Position numbers and translations under genes: made by a program
Part shown: positions 50,101 to 61,546 of the stretch, piece by piece
How positions within the stretch are numbered: the first letter of the stretch is position 1
How the letters are laid out: the number at the start of each line of letters is the position of its first letter
NCBI RefSeq assembly: GCF_023101765.2
Contig: NC_064223.1
Span: 930,001 to 994,000, forward strand
Source: Spodoptera frugiperda
Taxonomy: Eukaryota > Arthropoda > Insecta > Lepidoptera > Noctuidae
Reading direction: 5' to 3'
DNA length: 64,000 nucleotides
The notes under the pieces: model-generated
Databases searched by the model: none
What the model saw: the letters and a program-made list of their open reading frames with translations, nothing else
What the model was told of the DNA's origin: nothing

Positions 50101-52800
50101 TGATCTTACACGTCTTGAAAATGTTACATTGTATGAAATTATATGATACGATGAGACAAGACTAATACCTATGGAACCTGTATCTAGGACCAAAAGGACC
50201 ACATTACTAGAATTTTAAGAAACACATACTGGACTTCTTCCACTTGTACAGTTTCTTTTGTGCCTTTAAGCCTAAGTTACATTAAATTCACCGAGGGAAG
50301 TGGAAACAATCGTTTTATTTTTTTTTCTCCTCTAATAATATCCTCGGATTTATTTCGTTGCAGGATCCAAGACAGTCCCTGAAAGACGCGTCGGACTTCA
50401 GTGTTCCCACTAATTACGAATTTAGTAGTTATTCAGGAGTGCTAAGAAGGAGAACTTGAGTTGTATTCGATTTAGAATAATTTTATGTGGCTAGAATTGT
50501 GTTACCCAGCCATAATAAGGAAACAAGCCTGCTTTTTCTTTATCAAAATTATAAAATTTATAGACGTATGTATAAATAAGAGTATGCCATGCTATGTACT
50601 GATTGGATTAAAATATTATTGTCACCATCAGTACAGTCGATTAGGAACTCAAATCCGACATCCGAGATAATATATAACAACACTAATTAGCTGCATACCA
50701 AGTATCGTGTTACCTAAGCACTTAAGTTTAATTTAACATAATAGTTCACAAAACTATTTCGCATATACTTACCTAGCAAGGAAAAAAATACAGCAAACTT
50801 TATCCCAAGGACCATTCAAAATATTATTATTAAAGAACTCTATATACCTAATAGTACATAAGTATTTTAAATTCGCAAACATCACATACGCACGCGATTT
50901 CACGATGACGTAAGATTTGATCGTAGATGGAGTGCGTATCGCAACTTTATTTGTACCCAAAGACGAGAAGAAGGCCTTGATTTGACAATCGAGTGTCATA
51001 AGCTAGATAACGAATGATCTACCTACTACTCGAAACATTTGAAATTGGTGCTGAGTTTTGGACCAAAAGACCAAACTTATGTTAGTAAATGAGACATGCC
51101 TTTAAATGAGTAAATGAGGAATAAATGAATTTTAAATTTTTTTTTATGTAATTAGTTGTTGAAGAACTATTGTTATTTAAATTTATTATGTAAGTATTCA
51201 GCAATAGAAATCTAAAATTTAAAAATGGTAATTGTAGGTCCAAAACTCAGACCTGAAAAATAACACTAGCAAAATAAATATGTTTCTGTAGTTAGAAAAC
51301 GAATTATTAATATCCTCATAAAAGAAATCTTTAACTTGTTTACTTTATTAAACTAGGCTACTAGGCTTAAATACCCAAGGGAAAACCAATTTTATTGGAA
51401 TATCATTCAGTAAAAAAATAATACATTATCCTACGATAAAATATAGGGTCACAAAGACAATGTACCGACAACCTCTCTGATTATTGCAAATAATTCTAAG
51501 GCCATATCTTATTTGCATTGTAAATAACAAGATTGGCACTAATAGTCTTATTTTCTTTAATATCTTTATAGCATGAACCTAATGATAGGCAGGCCAAGCA
51601 ATAAGTAGGCCAATAACACTGGTCTAGCTATAGTACACTTGATAAAATGATGACATAACAGAATTATTTTCTATTATAAAGTTGAATAAAATCTTTTTTT
51701 TAATTCATTTTGTATTTGGAATTTAGTGTGACAGGCAGCTTGGAATTGTCATAGACAAAAAATACTTTCGTAGATAAGAATACATCGTTTGAATTGATGA
51801 CTTAGATCCATCAGTATTGAATTGAATAATTTTAAACTCAGACTAAAGTTTGTTTCCAAGCTTATAAATATGTAAAAAGATTTTTGATTTAAACTACCTA
51901 TGTCTAATTTTTTGGTCTATTTATGAGCTGCATGGCATTTTTAAATATTTTTATTTCATTACTTAGTTTGAAAATTATTACCTACAGTAGATTTTTGTCT
52001 TAAAACAGTTGAAGTAGAAGTTGGTATTCATAATGGTGAATAAAAAAATAAAAACTAACTGATAAATTAATTATATGAAGTATGTTCTTGTGATTAAAAT
52101 GTTTTACTATTTATTTTAGGAGTTTATTGAATTTATATTCAATAATATAATATAATAAATAATAAAATAAAAGCTACAGAATAAATAAAGAAAGAAACAT
52201 AAATTACCATGTGTTAAAAAATGGTATTTATTTTCTTCACTAAAATGTTTAAAGACAGAATAACAAGATATTTAGAGAATTGTTCTATCAAATTTTTAAA
52301 CAATTTTTTTAAATTTAAAGCATGGTAGTTTTGTGCCTGTAGCAGTACAAAAAAAAATAAACACTGTGTGTTCAGCTAATAACATCAAAAGATTTTCAAC
52401 AAAATAATGCAGATATTTTTTTTAAAACCAATCAGTATTCTATCATAGATATATTTTTTTTCGAGGCCATACATGACCTAACCTTGCTTTAAAATCATGG
52501 GGATATTCCCAATTGGAGAACAATTGTGACAAATTAACATTACTACGATCACATGTCACAAAGCAATTCAAGAACACCCGTGAATTTGATTAAAAAACCA
52601 CGTCGTAAATTAAAACCATGTGGTACGCACAACATTCATAAATTTAAAGACTATAACCGGACCAAGTTACATTGATCATTACAAACAAACAAAAGTTTTA
52701 CAACTTTCCTGAATTGAATTTCGTCGCATAATTTTAATGGCAACAGGTAAATGCACACCTGCCCCGATTGTACACAATAAATACGTAAGTTTTATCAAAT
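47170..52800. other. Stretch between PPAT and PAICS, upstream side
   Basis: No coding exons are recognised. If the distal PPAT first exon is used, this is PPAT's first intron; otherwise it is intergenic. It holds an element with 17-18-bp terminal inverted repeats at 51047-51253 and AT-rich sequence. The minus-strand frame at 50769-50999 ends at a donor-like CTAG|GTAAGT but has no other support. Confidence 0.45.
51047..51253. mobile_element. Small TIR element (MITE-like)
   Basis: GGTGCTGAGTTTTGGACC at 51047-51064 is mirrored by GGTCCAAAACTCAGACC at 51237-51253, with one gap. The 207-bp element is AT-rich inside and has no coding capacity. I see no convincing target-site duplication, so the superfamily is open. 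Confidence 0.5.
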
Positions 52801-52811
52801 AAATCACTCAC

Positions 52812-52930
52812 CTGGACGAATTACTTGGAGGAATAAACTTGCGAAAAAGTTCACTGTATTTTTTATTTCGTGATTTAACAGCAGCGGAGCGGCAACTTAC
52901 GTATTGCGAAGGAAGTACGAGTAAATTGTA
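52812..52930 (-). promoter_or_regulatory. Candidate PPAT 5' UTR exon (distal)
   Basis: Minus-strand TTCGTCCAG|GTGAGTGATT is a near-ideal 5' splice site, and the sequence upstream of it is GC-richer than its surroundings. If this is the PPAT first exon, the PPAT and PAICS transcription starts are only about 1.1 kb apart. The start position is a guess. Confidence 0.35.
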
Positions 52931-53963
52931 CACAGACTCGGTCTGTATTCATTCATTTGTTTGAATTAGTTTGACGTTAAGTGTGCGACAAGGATAGAGA
53001 ATCAAGACACGTTCCAAATGCTAGTCAAACAAACTAATGTTGAAACTTGTTCTGTGATATTAAAAAATATATAATTTTCTTTTACCTCAAAGACATTATT
53101 ATGATATGATAATCCAGATGTTTTCTTGAAAAATAAAGCAATAAACAAGCATATATGTAATAGCGCTAATATTGTACTAGCGCGAAAAATAACAAAACCA
53201 GAGTATTTATTTACTGATTACATTTTAATAAATAATGTTATTACATCAGGAGATAACGGCCTCAATTACCTTGAAAAGCACGATATTTGTTTTTAGTTCA
53301 TTTCCAATATTAATAGAATAATTAGACTGGCTTATATGTAAAAAATAAAATTATTTAATCTTAGAATGAATGAAAAGAACTTCCGTCTAAGTAAGCTTCG
53401 GAACGCACACGAAGTTGCTAAATAAAACATTGTGTTTTGATACTTGAAGGGTTTAAAAAATATGTATAATATTCACTTATTCATTCACAATATAAAAATT
53501 AGGCAGATGGTATCAAAATTATGAATGAATAATCTCTTAAGTGACTTAGATCAAGGGTTGTATTTTGTAGTTCTCGAGTCTAAAAAAATATTTCTTTTCA
53601 GAATTTCTTGGCAAATGAGCAGACGGATCACATGATACTATACAATCAGTGCCGTCTATGGCGGCTATACACCGAATGCCCATACCCGCAACACCAGAGA
53701 AATTACTAAGTAACCGTAAAACGTAATGTTTTGTATCTGAAAAAGAATATATTGTTACCTTATAGGCAAAAATAATTATTAAATATGAAGCAATAATAAC
53801 ATAAACATGAACAAAAATAATAACATAAAGATATGGAAATAATATTTTGATCAACAAATTTTATTTACAAGTGAATGCAAGTATAAAGTACGGATCAAAA
53901 CGCGATAGTCGCACTACACTACTTGTTATCAAACCGAGCCGGTTGTGTGCGTAGCGAGCGAAG

Positions 53964-54025
53964 CACGTGGTGCACATCTCCGAACACAAAACTTTATAAA
54001 AGGCCCTCGCTGTGCCGTGGAACAA
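53964..54025 (+). promoter_or_regulatory. PAICS core promoter: E-box and TATA box
   Basis: CACGTG lies at 53964-53969 and TATAAAAGG at 53995-54003. The predicted start, about 25-30 nt after the TATA, falls near 54025-54030, leaving a 5' UTR of about 55 nt before ATG 54082. CACGTG is the binding site for Myc/Max-type bHLH factors, and purine genes are known Myc targets in animals. That Myc regulates this gene is inference. Confidence 0.6.
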
Positions 54026-54081
54026 ACGCGCGACCCATAGTCTTGCTATTCCCACACAGGAGTACTAGCGGTTCACAGAAA

Positions 54082-57000
54082 ATGGCTCATCCAAAAGAAG
54101 GTAAATTTTTTATTTACTTTTCGAAACAACATCTCGCTTGTCAAATAGTGAATGTAACCCGCCTAAATTCAAAAGTACCATAGACTAGAACATCAAGAAT
54201 GTATTGAATTCGCTTCATTTTGTCGGTTTGTATTTTTTATTCATACAAAGGAATTGGTTTGTTCGGCCTTGACTATAAATTAAATGTTGATTCTTTTTAT
54301 TTAAATGTCTTGTTACTAGTGGTACGAGTTGTATTATCTTTTTTCATTCAATCACATGGTTCATTTGATAGTCAGATGGTCCTTGATCTGTAATCTCGAT
54401 CTTTAGTTTCTCAGATAAATATGCTGGTAAAAGTGAACGCGTTCTTTATGACTACCCTCATAAACTGTAATCATTATATTTGACGACGAATTTATACTTT
54501 ATTTTACCAACGTACGTACTACGTATGTTAATTAAACTAATTAGATTCACGTATATATATTTATAACAATAATTAACAATTCGACACCTCTACTACGGCA
54601 CATACCATGCTAAATGCGACTTTAATTGACTTTATATTACACTAACTACTTATAGTAAGTAGGTACATATCAATGCACTTAAAACTGCATAATATGTAAT
54701 ATCAAAATACTTCATATATCAAAATTAAATATAAATAAACCTACCTAACTACTTAATTCAAATTAAGTACTAGGTACTACTAGGTATTAGTGTGCATACC
54801 AAGATATAAAATAAAAAAGATACCTATAAATGAATAGGTAATCTAACTTTTAAACCGAATGATTTCTGGAAAATAAAACAGGTTGGTTCGTACGATATTA
54901 CATTTACAAAAAATAACTGCACTGCGACTGCCGAACAAGGGGTTTTGGGGTCGATTCCCGGGTCGATTCGAAAAAATTCTCAATCGTAGCACGGAGTCTG
55001 GAATTGTGCCCAGTATATGGCAACAGGGTCACCCTCTATTACATGAGACTTTAACACAAATTGTGAAAAGTGTGTGTATATTGTACAGTGGCATTACGTG
55101 CTGTGATGTGCACCTCGTACCTCCTTCGAGGATAAAACGCCTCACGTTGCAAAAGAAATGTCCGCTTCAAATATTTCGATAGAAGTCACTACTGCTAAGT
55201 CATGTTACGCATCTTCTAAGGACATCACTTAACTGTACTAGGTAGATACGATATAGACGTCTGCAACAGCACATCATTAAGCTCCTCATTGTAACCATAA
55301 AACCTATTGTTTTCAGTCGGTGGCTACAAGCTGGGAAACCTCCTCATCGAGGGCAAGACAAAGCAGGTGTTCGACCTGCCCGAGGTGCCTGGCCACTGTC
55401 TCCTGCTGAACAAGGACCGCATCACCGCCGGAGACGGTGTGAAGGCCCATGACCTTGAAGGAAAGGCCGCTATCTCCAACCAGACCAATGCCAAAGTCTT
55501 CGATATCCTTAAGTCTGCTGGTAAGTAAACTATCGACATTTTCTTCTTCTGGCTTTCGGTAATCATTTTTACCTGTTTCGTATTTCCTTTTCAAATACTT
55601 TAATTTTTTTGATCTGGCAAGTATTTGAGAGAAACTATGGTGTTTCCATAAAAATGAAACATTTCTTACACAGTAACTTTGTCATAAAATTAACTTCCAC
55701 GATTTGGTAGTACCTATTATAATATGTGGGTTTTAGGACCAAATTCAATTGTCAAACAAGTGAACACCGTAAATACTATACTTTTACTTTATTTTTTTGA
55801 TGACGGGGGAAAACTTCAAAAGTTACTTTGCTTTTTGAGGAGAAAGTGTAGGGGGCGTGGGATTTTTACCTCACTATAGCCACCCTGTTGGCCACCTTTA
55901 GTACCGATAAAGGACCATAAATATGTACTGGCACCTTTACCCGAACTTATTACACTTGGCTTTATTTAATCTGCCAAATCATCAAATCTGTTACCAGCAC
56001 AAAAGTTCACAATGATATCTTATTTTTTATCATATTTAGATAAAAATATTCAGTAAATCATCGCTAATTGGCAATATCACTATCAAAACTTCGCCTGTGG
56101 TCGCCGATATTTCGTCCAAGATTAACTGAACGACTTGCCCTTCAGATGTGCGTCAGTTTATATCAAACTAAAGATACAGTTGGTCTTTTGTTCTCTGTTA
56201 TCAATGAGATAAAAGGACGGACTGCCCAAGTAATGATGTAATATTACTTATTCGGATGACCAAAGCCGCCATTGAAATATGACCTTTAAGTCTGCTGCTA
56301 GAGATGTCATTTTTTGTCTGACGGATGTCAATGATATTTGATCGTTCGACTACAGATTTTATGCGGAAATGAATATGTTTTTAGTTAATTACAATTATTT
56401 TTTCGTTTTGACCAATAGAAATCTTATTATGTCTCGCGCAGTTCTGGGTTCCAGCATAATACCATGTGTTGGACACGTATTGATTTCATTTACCTGTGTC
56501 ATAAGCCACTCTAGATTGCTGAATGACAAAAATGTCTTCTGGTTTTTGCAAGCCCAAATTACCCAAATGCGAGGAGATTATAGAAGTTTCCCCCTTCCCA
56601 ATCTTTCCCATCCCCGATTCCCGAACATAAATTCCTAACTCCCAAAAAGCCGGCAACGCACTTGTAACGCCTTTGGTGTTTCAAGTGTCCATGGGCGGCG
56701 GCGATTGCTTACCATCAGGTAATACGTATGCTCGATTGCCGGCTTGTTCCATAAAAAAAAAAAAGTTTACGCACATTTACTTTTCCGACAAGCTTTGTAT
56801 TAAATCGAGTGGAAATTAAATAAAACAATCGCGGTTTGCTCATTATTTCTGTAGTTCATTTATAGTATAATATATAGACACCGCGATTTTTTTAAATTAA
56901 TTTGGTATGTTATGTTTAACTATCATGAGATAGTTATTATAAAAAATATCGAGTGGAGGTGTGAGTATGTAATATGTAAGGCAGAATGTACCAAAATACG

Positions 57001-60000
57001 TAGATATTACATCGTATTATTACGCTGTTATTATTGTGACCCGCGGACCCCGCGCAAACAACAACAGATTATCTTGTAACAGTTATGAAACATTGCCTTC
57101 GTTAGAGGTCAACTTCATAATATTTATGGACCCTCGTTATTATTATTTATTATCTATAACGAGCTTGTTTTTTTTTTTAAATAGAAAACAATTGGGTGCG
57201 TCATTGGACTTTAGATGGACTTAAACGTACCTACTTATTTGTAGATTTTAATTTATACGTCGAATATGTATTGAAGTCTAATTAATGATTTTGTAAAGAA
57301 TATGAAGATGGTAGGTATGGTATGATTCCATTAGATCCAAAATAATGAGAAATAAGAGTTCTTTGTGGTCCAATTACGGAATCTGTCATCTATCAACAGA
57401 CTAGCAGGTCAAAGACATCTTCTGTCTTGGATTGGTCTATGAAAAGGGACACTGATTTACTAATCCTTCAAAGATTAACGAAATACAGTGGACCTTCTCT
57501 GGAATATGTCCCTTTCAGTTTCAGGGAAATTTTCTTCTTGTTTGTTCGATACTGAAAACCTGAGTTATAATCATTACTGCTAATTACCGCCCCTATAAGC
57601 GTCTAGGGGATATCATGTAAACACACCCCCACTTGATTCTCTTTTACACCATTCTTGACAAAAATATTGCTCTATGTATTTCCAGGAATCAATACAGCTT
57701 TCGTCAAAATCGCGTCACCGACAGCGTTCGTATCGAAAAAATGTGACATGATCCCCATCGAGTGGGTGACCAGGCGTCTGGCAACCGGATCCTTCTTGAA
57801 GAGGAACCCTGGAGTACCAGAGGGCTTCAGATTCACTCCCCCGAAGCAGGAGACCTTCTACAAGGACGATGCCAACCACGACCCTCAATGGTCTGAAGAA
57901 CAGATCGTTTCTGCCAAGTTCCACATCAATGGACTTACTATTGGTAAGATTTTTTACACCTGCAAACATATGGTCGACCCTGTGTTTTAACGGGATAAAA
58001 AAAAACAGCCTTTGACTACTTTCTCCAAATTATTATTTGATGAGTCGAATGTAATAGATGTTGAGTGTATTGCAGTGCAATTTGCAATGTACCCGACGTG
58101 GAAGAAATAGGAAGCCAAGAAACTACTTTGCTCTACCCCAGACTACGAATCGAAACTTAAGACTTGTTCCTTGCTTGGCAATCACACTTGCCTCCACTCG
58201 ACTAGGCAGTCCAACTAATCTTCTCATACTTTCTACATGAAACCTCATCAAATTCTTTCCTATCCTCTCCAGGTCAAGATGAGGTGGACTACATGAGGAA
58301 GGCCACTATCTTGGTGTTCGAGATCTTGGAGAAGGCGTGGGCTCTCCGCGACTGTGCGCTCATTGACATGAAGATCGAATTCGGCGTAGACACTGAAGGT
58401 AAGCAAATTCATGTATTCAAATATTATCTTGAATTTTTTTATGGTCAGGGAATACAAGTTTGATACCCGACTATAAAAAATACTGACCCTAAAGACTAAT
58501 GTCAAATGTCGGTAGTGAATCTAAATGGTAACTTGAAAGTAAGACACTGGAAAGTTATCGGCATTTAATGAATTAATTTTAATTCCTAGGTAACATCTTG
58601 CTGGCTGATGTAATCGACTCCGACTCCTGGAGGCTGTGGCCTTCTGGTGACAAGAGGCTGATGGTGGACAAACAGGTAACTAATAGCAATAGTTTCCATC
58701 TTCCATCTGCAGTTGATTCTTAGCCTTTGTGATAGCCAATTTGTCAGTTTTGAACCTCTTCGATTTGACGAAAGAGGCTTTTGAGAATTTCTCTCTGACA
58801 ATAGATACCTATTGTCACTAAGCTCTGACGATGTATTGATGTGACCCAATGTAACCCAATCTTCGTATCCCAGGTATACAGAAACCTGACCACCGTCACA
58901 GCAGCGGACCTGGACACAGTGAAGCGCAACTTCAGCTGGGTGAAGGACCAGCTCGACTTCCTCAAACCCAACGTGCACCACAAGGTAGTCGTCTTCATGG
59001 GATCCCCTGCCGACCAAGAACATTGCCAGAAGATCGCTAAAGGTACTTTGTGTTTTTTTGCTAAGGAAATTCGTGTCAGTGTTGACCATTTAAACGTTGT
59101 AGCTAATAGAACATCGAGTAGAACTTGAGACGGGATATTTACCATGTTTATTCATGTCTATGAGTTTCCGATACTTCGGTACTGTTTCAAGCGCCATTAT
59201 TACGGATGTTCAGTTCAACATGATAGCGTTAGTGACCATGTCAGTTTAAAAACTTATAGAACATCTAGTTCTATTAACTAGGATTTTACCAGAAAATCTA
59301 AAATCTCAAGCAACAATAGTTACGAAGGTAATCGATCCCTAAGTCACTAGTAACAGATTTTAATTTGTATTACAAAACGATAAGGTTGAAAATCTATTAA
59401 AGCTTCTACTAACTACTTAATTTACATCAACAGCGGCCCGTGAGCTCGGTCTAAGCGTGGACCTCCGCGTGACATCAGCTCACAAGGCGACGGAGGAGAC
59501 CCTGCGCATCATGCAGCAGTATGAGGACACGCACGGAGCCCTCGTGTTCATCGCAGTGGCGGGCCGCTCCAACGGACTGGGACCCGTGCTGTCCGGCAAC
59601 ACCTCCTACCCCGTCATCAACTGCCCACCACCTTCCGATAAAATGGTCCAGGTAAATTATTAGTTAACTTTTGATCTCTTGGTGATAATTTGAGGACAGA
59701 TTAGAGAATGGAGAAGAAGATTTGCTAGAAGTATTTATTTTTTAGTTGTTTTCTTTTAACAGTTCGCTATTGAGTAAAGCTCTTGAAATAAGAAAAATAA
59801 TATTTATTCGACAGCTCATCACAGTGAAGTTTCTGAGAACTAAAGTTTTCAAACATTATCTTCTTCCTTCCAACCAACTTCTAGTTCACTATGAAATAAT
59901 GTATTGCAATATTTGTAAAATATACTAAAAATTTCCTTCCTCCAGGACATCTGGTCATCTCTCTCCGTGCCATCTGGCTTGGGTTGCGCAACAGTCATCT

Positions 60001-60140
60001 ACCCTGACAGCGCTGCGCTAATGGCTGCGCAAATCATCGGCCTGCAAGACTACCTCGTCTGGGCCCGTCTCAGAGTCAAGCAGCTCCACATGGCAGCCGC
60101 ACTCAGAAAGGCCGACCAGAAACTCAGAAACCAAGTCTAA
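54082..60140 (+). CDS. PAICS: PAICS: bifunctional AIR carboxylase / SAICAR synthetase
   Basis: Eight exons join in phase to 424 aa: 54082-54100, 55317-55520, 57686-57943, 58273-58398, 58590-58675, 58874-59042, 59434-59651 and 59946-60140 (TAA). Human PAICS is about 425 aa. The protein catalyses AIR carboxylation to CAIR and ligation of CAIR to aspartate, steps 6 and 7 of animal de novo purine synthesis, in the cytosol. The N-terminal SAICAR synthetase domain (about 8-225) shows EGKTKQV at 18-24, AGDGVKAHD, and DMKIEFGVD followed by [11 protein letters not shown]. The C-terminal AIR carboxylase domain (about 267-424) shows [32 protein letters not shown] and [11 protein letters not shown], as in the class II (CO2-using) enzyme. 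Exon 1 encodes only six residues. It is divergent from PPAT. Confidence 0.96.
54905..55150 (+). repeat. tRNA-like SINE in PAICS intron 1
   Basis: It begins ACTGCACTGCGACTGCCGAA and has GGTCGATTCCCGGGTCGATT, a B-box-like core. It continues with GGCAACAGGGTCACCCTC, TTACATGAGACTTTAACA and GCATTACGTGCTGTGATGTG, ending near GAGGATAAAACGCC. It is the counterpart of the minus-strand copy in PPAT intron 10. Confidence 0.65.
56580..56760 (+). repeat. Lepidopteran dispersed repeat, copy 4, in PAICS intron 2
   Basis: This is the clearest copy of the family. It has CCATCCCCGATTCCCGAACA, AAAAAGCCGGCAACGCACTT, GTAACGCCTTTGGTG, CATGGGCGGCGGCGATTGCT and TACCATCAGGTAATACG, then a GCTCGATTGCCGGC end and an A-rich run. 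Confidence 0.65.
59134..59225 (-). repeat. Dispersed repeat in PAICS intron 6, copy of 45231-45300
   Basis: It has GGGATATTTACCATGTTTAT, CATGTCTATGAGTTTCCGAT, TTTCAAGCGCCATTATTACG and GATG in order. Reverse-complemented, this closely matches the core between the inverted repeats at 45191-45319. Confidence 0.6.
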
Positions 60141-60305
60141 ATGCCACATTTAATCTGTAAAACTCGAATATTATTTTTTTGTAACTTTTTTTCGCAGTAT
60201 TTTGGGAAGTGTCCTATGTTGAGCAGTGTTGCTCTTACTTGTATACAATGTATTGAAAGCAAATGCTGCTACATTCCGTAATATTTTACTACGTATATGC
60301 TTAAC

Positions 60306-60311
60306 AATAAA
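60306..60311 (+). terminator. PAICS polyadenylation signal
   Basis: AATAAA about 166 nt after the PAICS stop, followed by the GT/T-rich stretch GTTTTTATGCTGGTTTTAAT. Spacing and context fit a short 3' UTR. Confidence 0.6.
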
Positions 60312-60450
60312 TATAACATGAAATGTTTTTATGCTGGTTTTAATTAGTTTAAGCTTAAGAATTGGAAAAGATAAGCAGCGGCCCCGTACGTAATTCCTAA
60401 CAATGTTAACATTTTATCTGAATACTCTGATAACCTTCTATCTATCGCAG

Positions 60451-60591
60451 GAGTTAGATGATGCGTCAATAAGTGACCAAGAACACAGTTTATATTTATC
60501 TGTTCAAAACCTTTACGAATTCTTACGCATCACGCTTTATCTCGAAGGATTAGATAGTCAAACTCATGCAAATGTATGTATTAGACGTTAA
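60451..60591 (+). pseudogene. Orphan exon-like open frame, unknown
   Basis: After an acceptor-like CTATCTATCGCAG, an open frame of 46 codons with a plausible amphipathic composition (many Leu, Glu, Asp and Ser, no low-complexity runs) runs to TAA. A donor-like AAT|GTATGT lies at about 60572. It sits between the PAICS polyadenylation signal and the TIR element. It could be an exon of an alternative transcript, a relic of another gene, or chance. No family is recognised. Confidence 0.2.
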
Positions 60592-60765
60592 GCCTAACTA
60601 CAATAACTAGGCCATACACCGGACACTATCCAGACCACGTGCTACTTCGGAAAAACTCAATAATCTACAACCACTCGACTATTAAAAAGTCGTGTTGTAT
60701 CGTTATCGTGATGTAATAAAACACATTGCCTGATTAACTTATAATATTAGGTTGTTGCCCGTGAA

Positions 60766-61202
60766 TAAGGCAGTTGTCCCACCAACGGCGAGAAAACGAC
60801 TAACTATCGGCTATTTTCTCGCTCAAGAAACGTACAATAGATATACTTTCCGTGTAAACAAAAGAGATGCATATACAAATAGTTGATCGCTGACTGTTCA
60901 CACTGCCGGCGAGTGCTCGCTTCACTAGTTTGTCGCTGAGCGACAAGAGCTATGAAAGATAACACTCGCTCGGCGACACTCGCCAAGCGATTAAAACAAA
61001 CGCCGAGCGAGCAACCAGTGGTCATTTCTCTACAGTGCGTATCGTAGTGCGAGTAATCGCCCGCCTCACTCGCACACTCGCTTATAGCCGAGCTACACAA
61101 ATATCAGAACTACACACTCGCTCGCCACGTCTCGCTTAACTCGTTTCTAGTTCTAGCTCTACTCGTTACTCGTTCATCGTTGCCGGTGGGACAACTGCCT
61201 TA
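60766..61202. mobile_element. 437-bp TIR element between PAICS and the uridine-cytidine kinase gene
   Basis: The ends are TAAGGCAGTTGTCCCACC and the exact inverse GGTGGGACAACTGCCTTA. The interior is rich in GCGAG and CTCGC motifs, including the palindrome TTGTCGCTGAGCGACAA. No transposase is encoded. The outer TAA/TTA could be part of the TIR or a 3-bp TWA target of the PIF/Harbinger type. A non-autonomous DNA transposon (MITE) is the best description. Confidence 0.75.
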
Positions 61203-61546
61203 AAACTATTAAAGCTTTCTACTGCGGTTCATGTGAGAATGCATAAACAGAAACTTAATATTATTTGATCGATACTTTACACAACATCTTTAGTAGAACA
61301 CTAAATTATAATAGTTTCCTGAGAAACTAAAGGATTATTTTTTTCCCAAATGCTCTCGATCTACAATATTAATTTAAATAACTGGTCAGTTATAAAGATT
61401 ATTAAGCAAAGAGGTCTCCTTGCTTAATCTTATCTTAAACAAGAAAATAAAATCAAATCGAATCATTTTTATGACAGTGTGTGGAGTGTGGAGTTGCAAG
61501 ATTGCAGATATTCTAATTTTTTGACCTTGGTAATACAACATTTCAA

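Noticed and set aside
50769..50999. 76-codon minus-strand frame ending at a donor-like site
   Set aside because: No acceptor, no recognisable family and no partner exon; probably chance in AT-rich DNA.
55313..55594. Minus-strand frames over PAICS exon 2
   Set aside because: Antisense shadows of a verified coding exon. The same applies to 57715-57969, 58586-59145 and 62508-62711.
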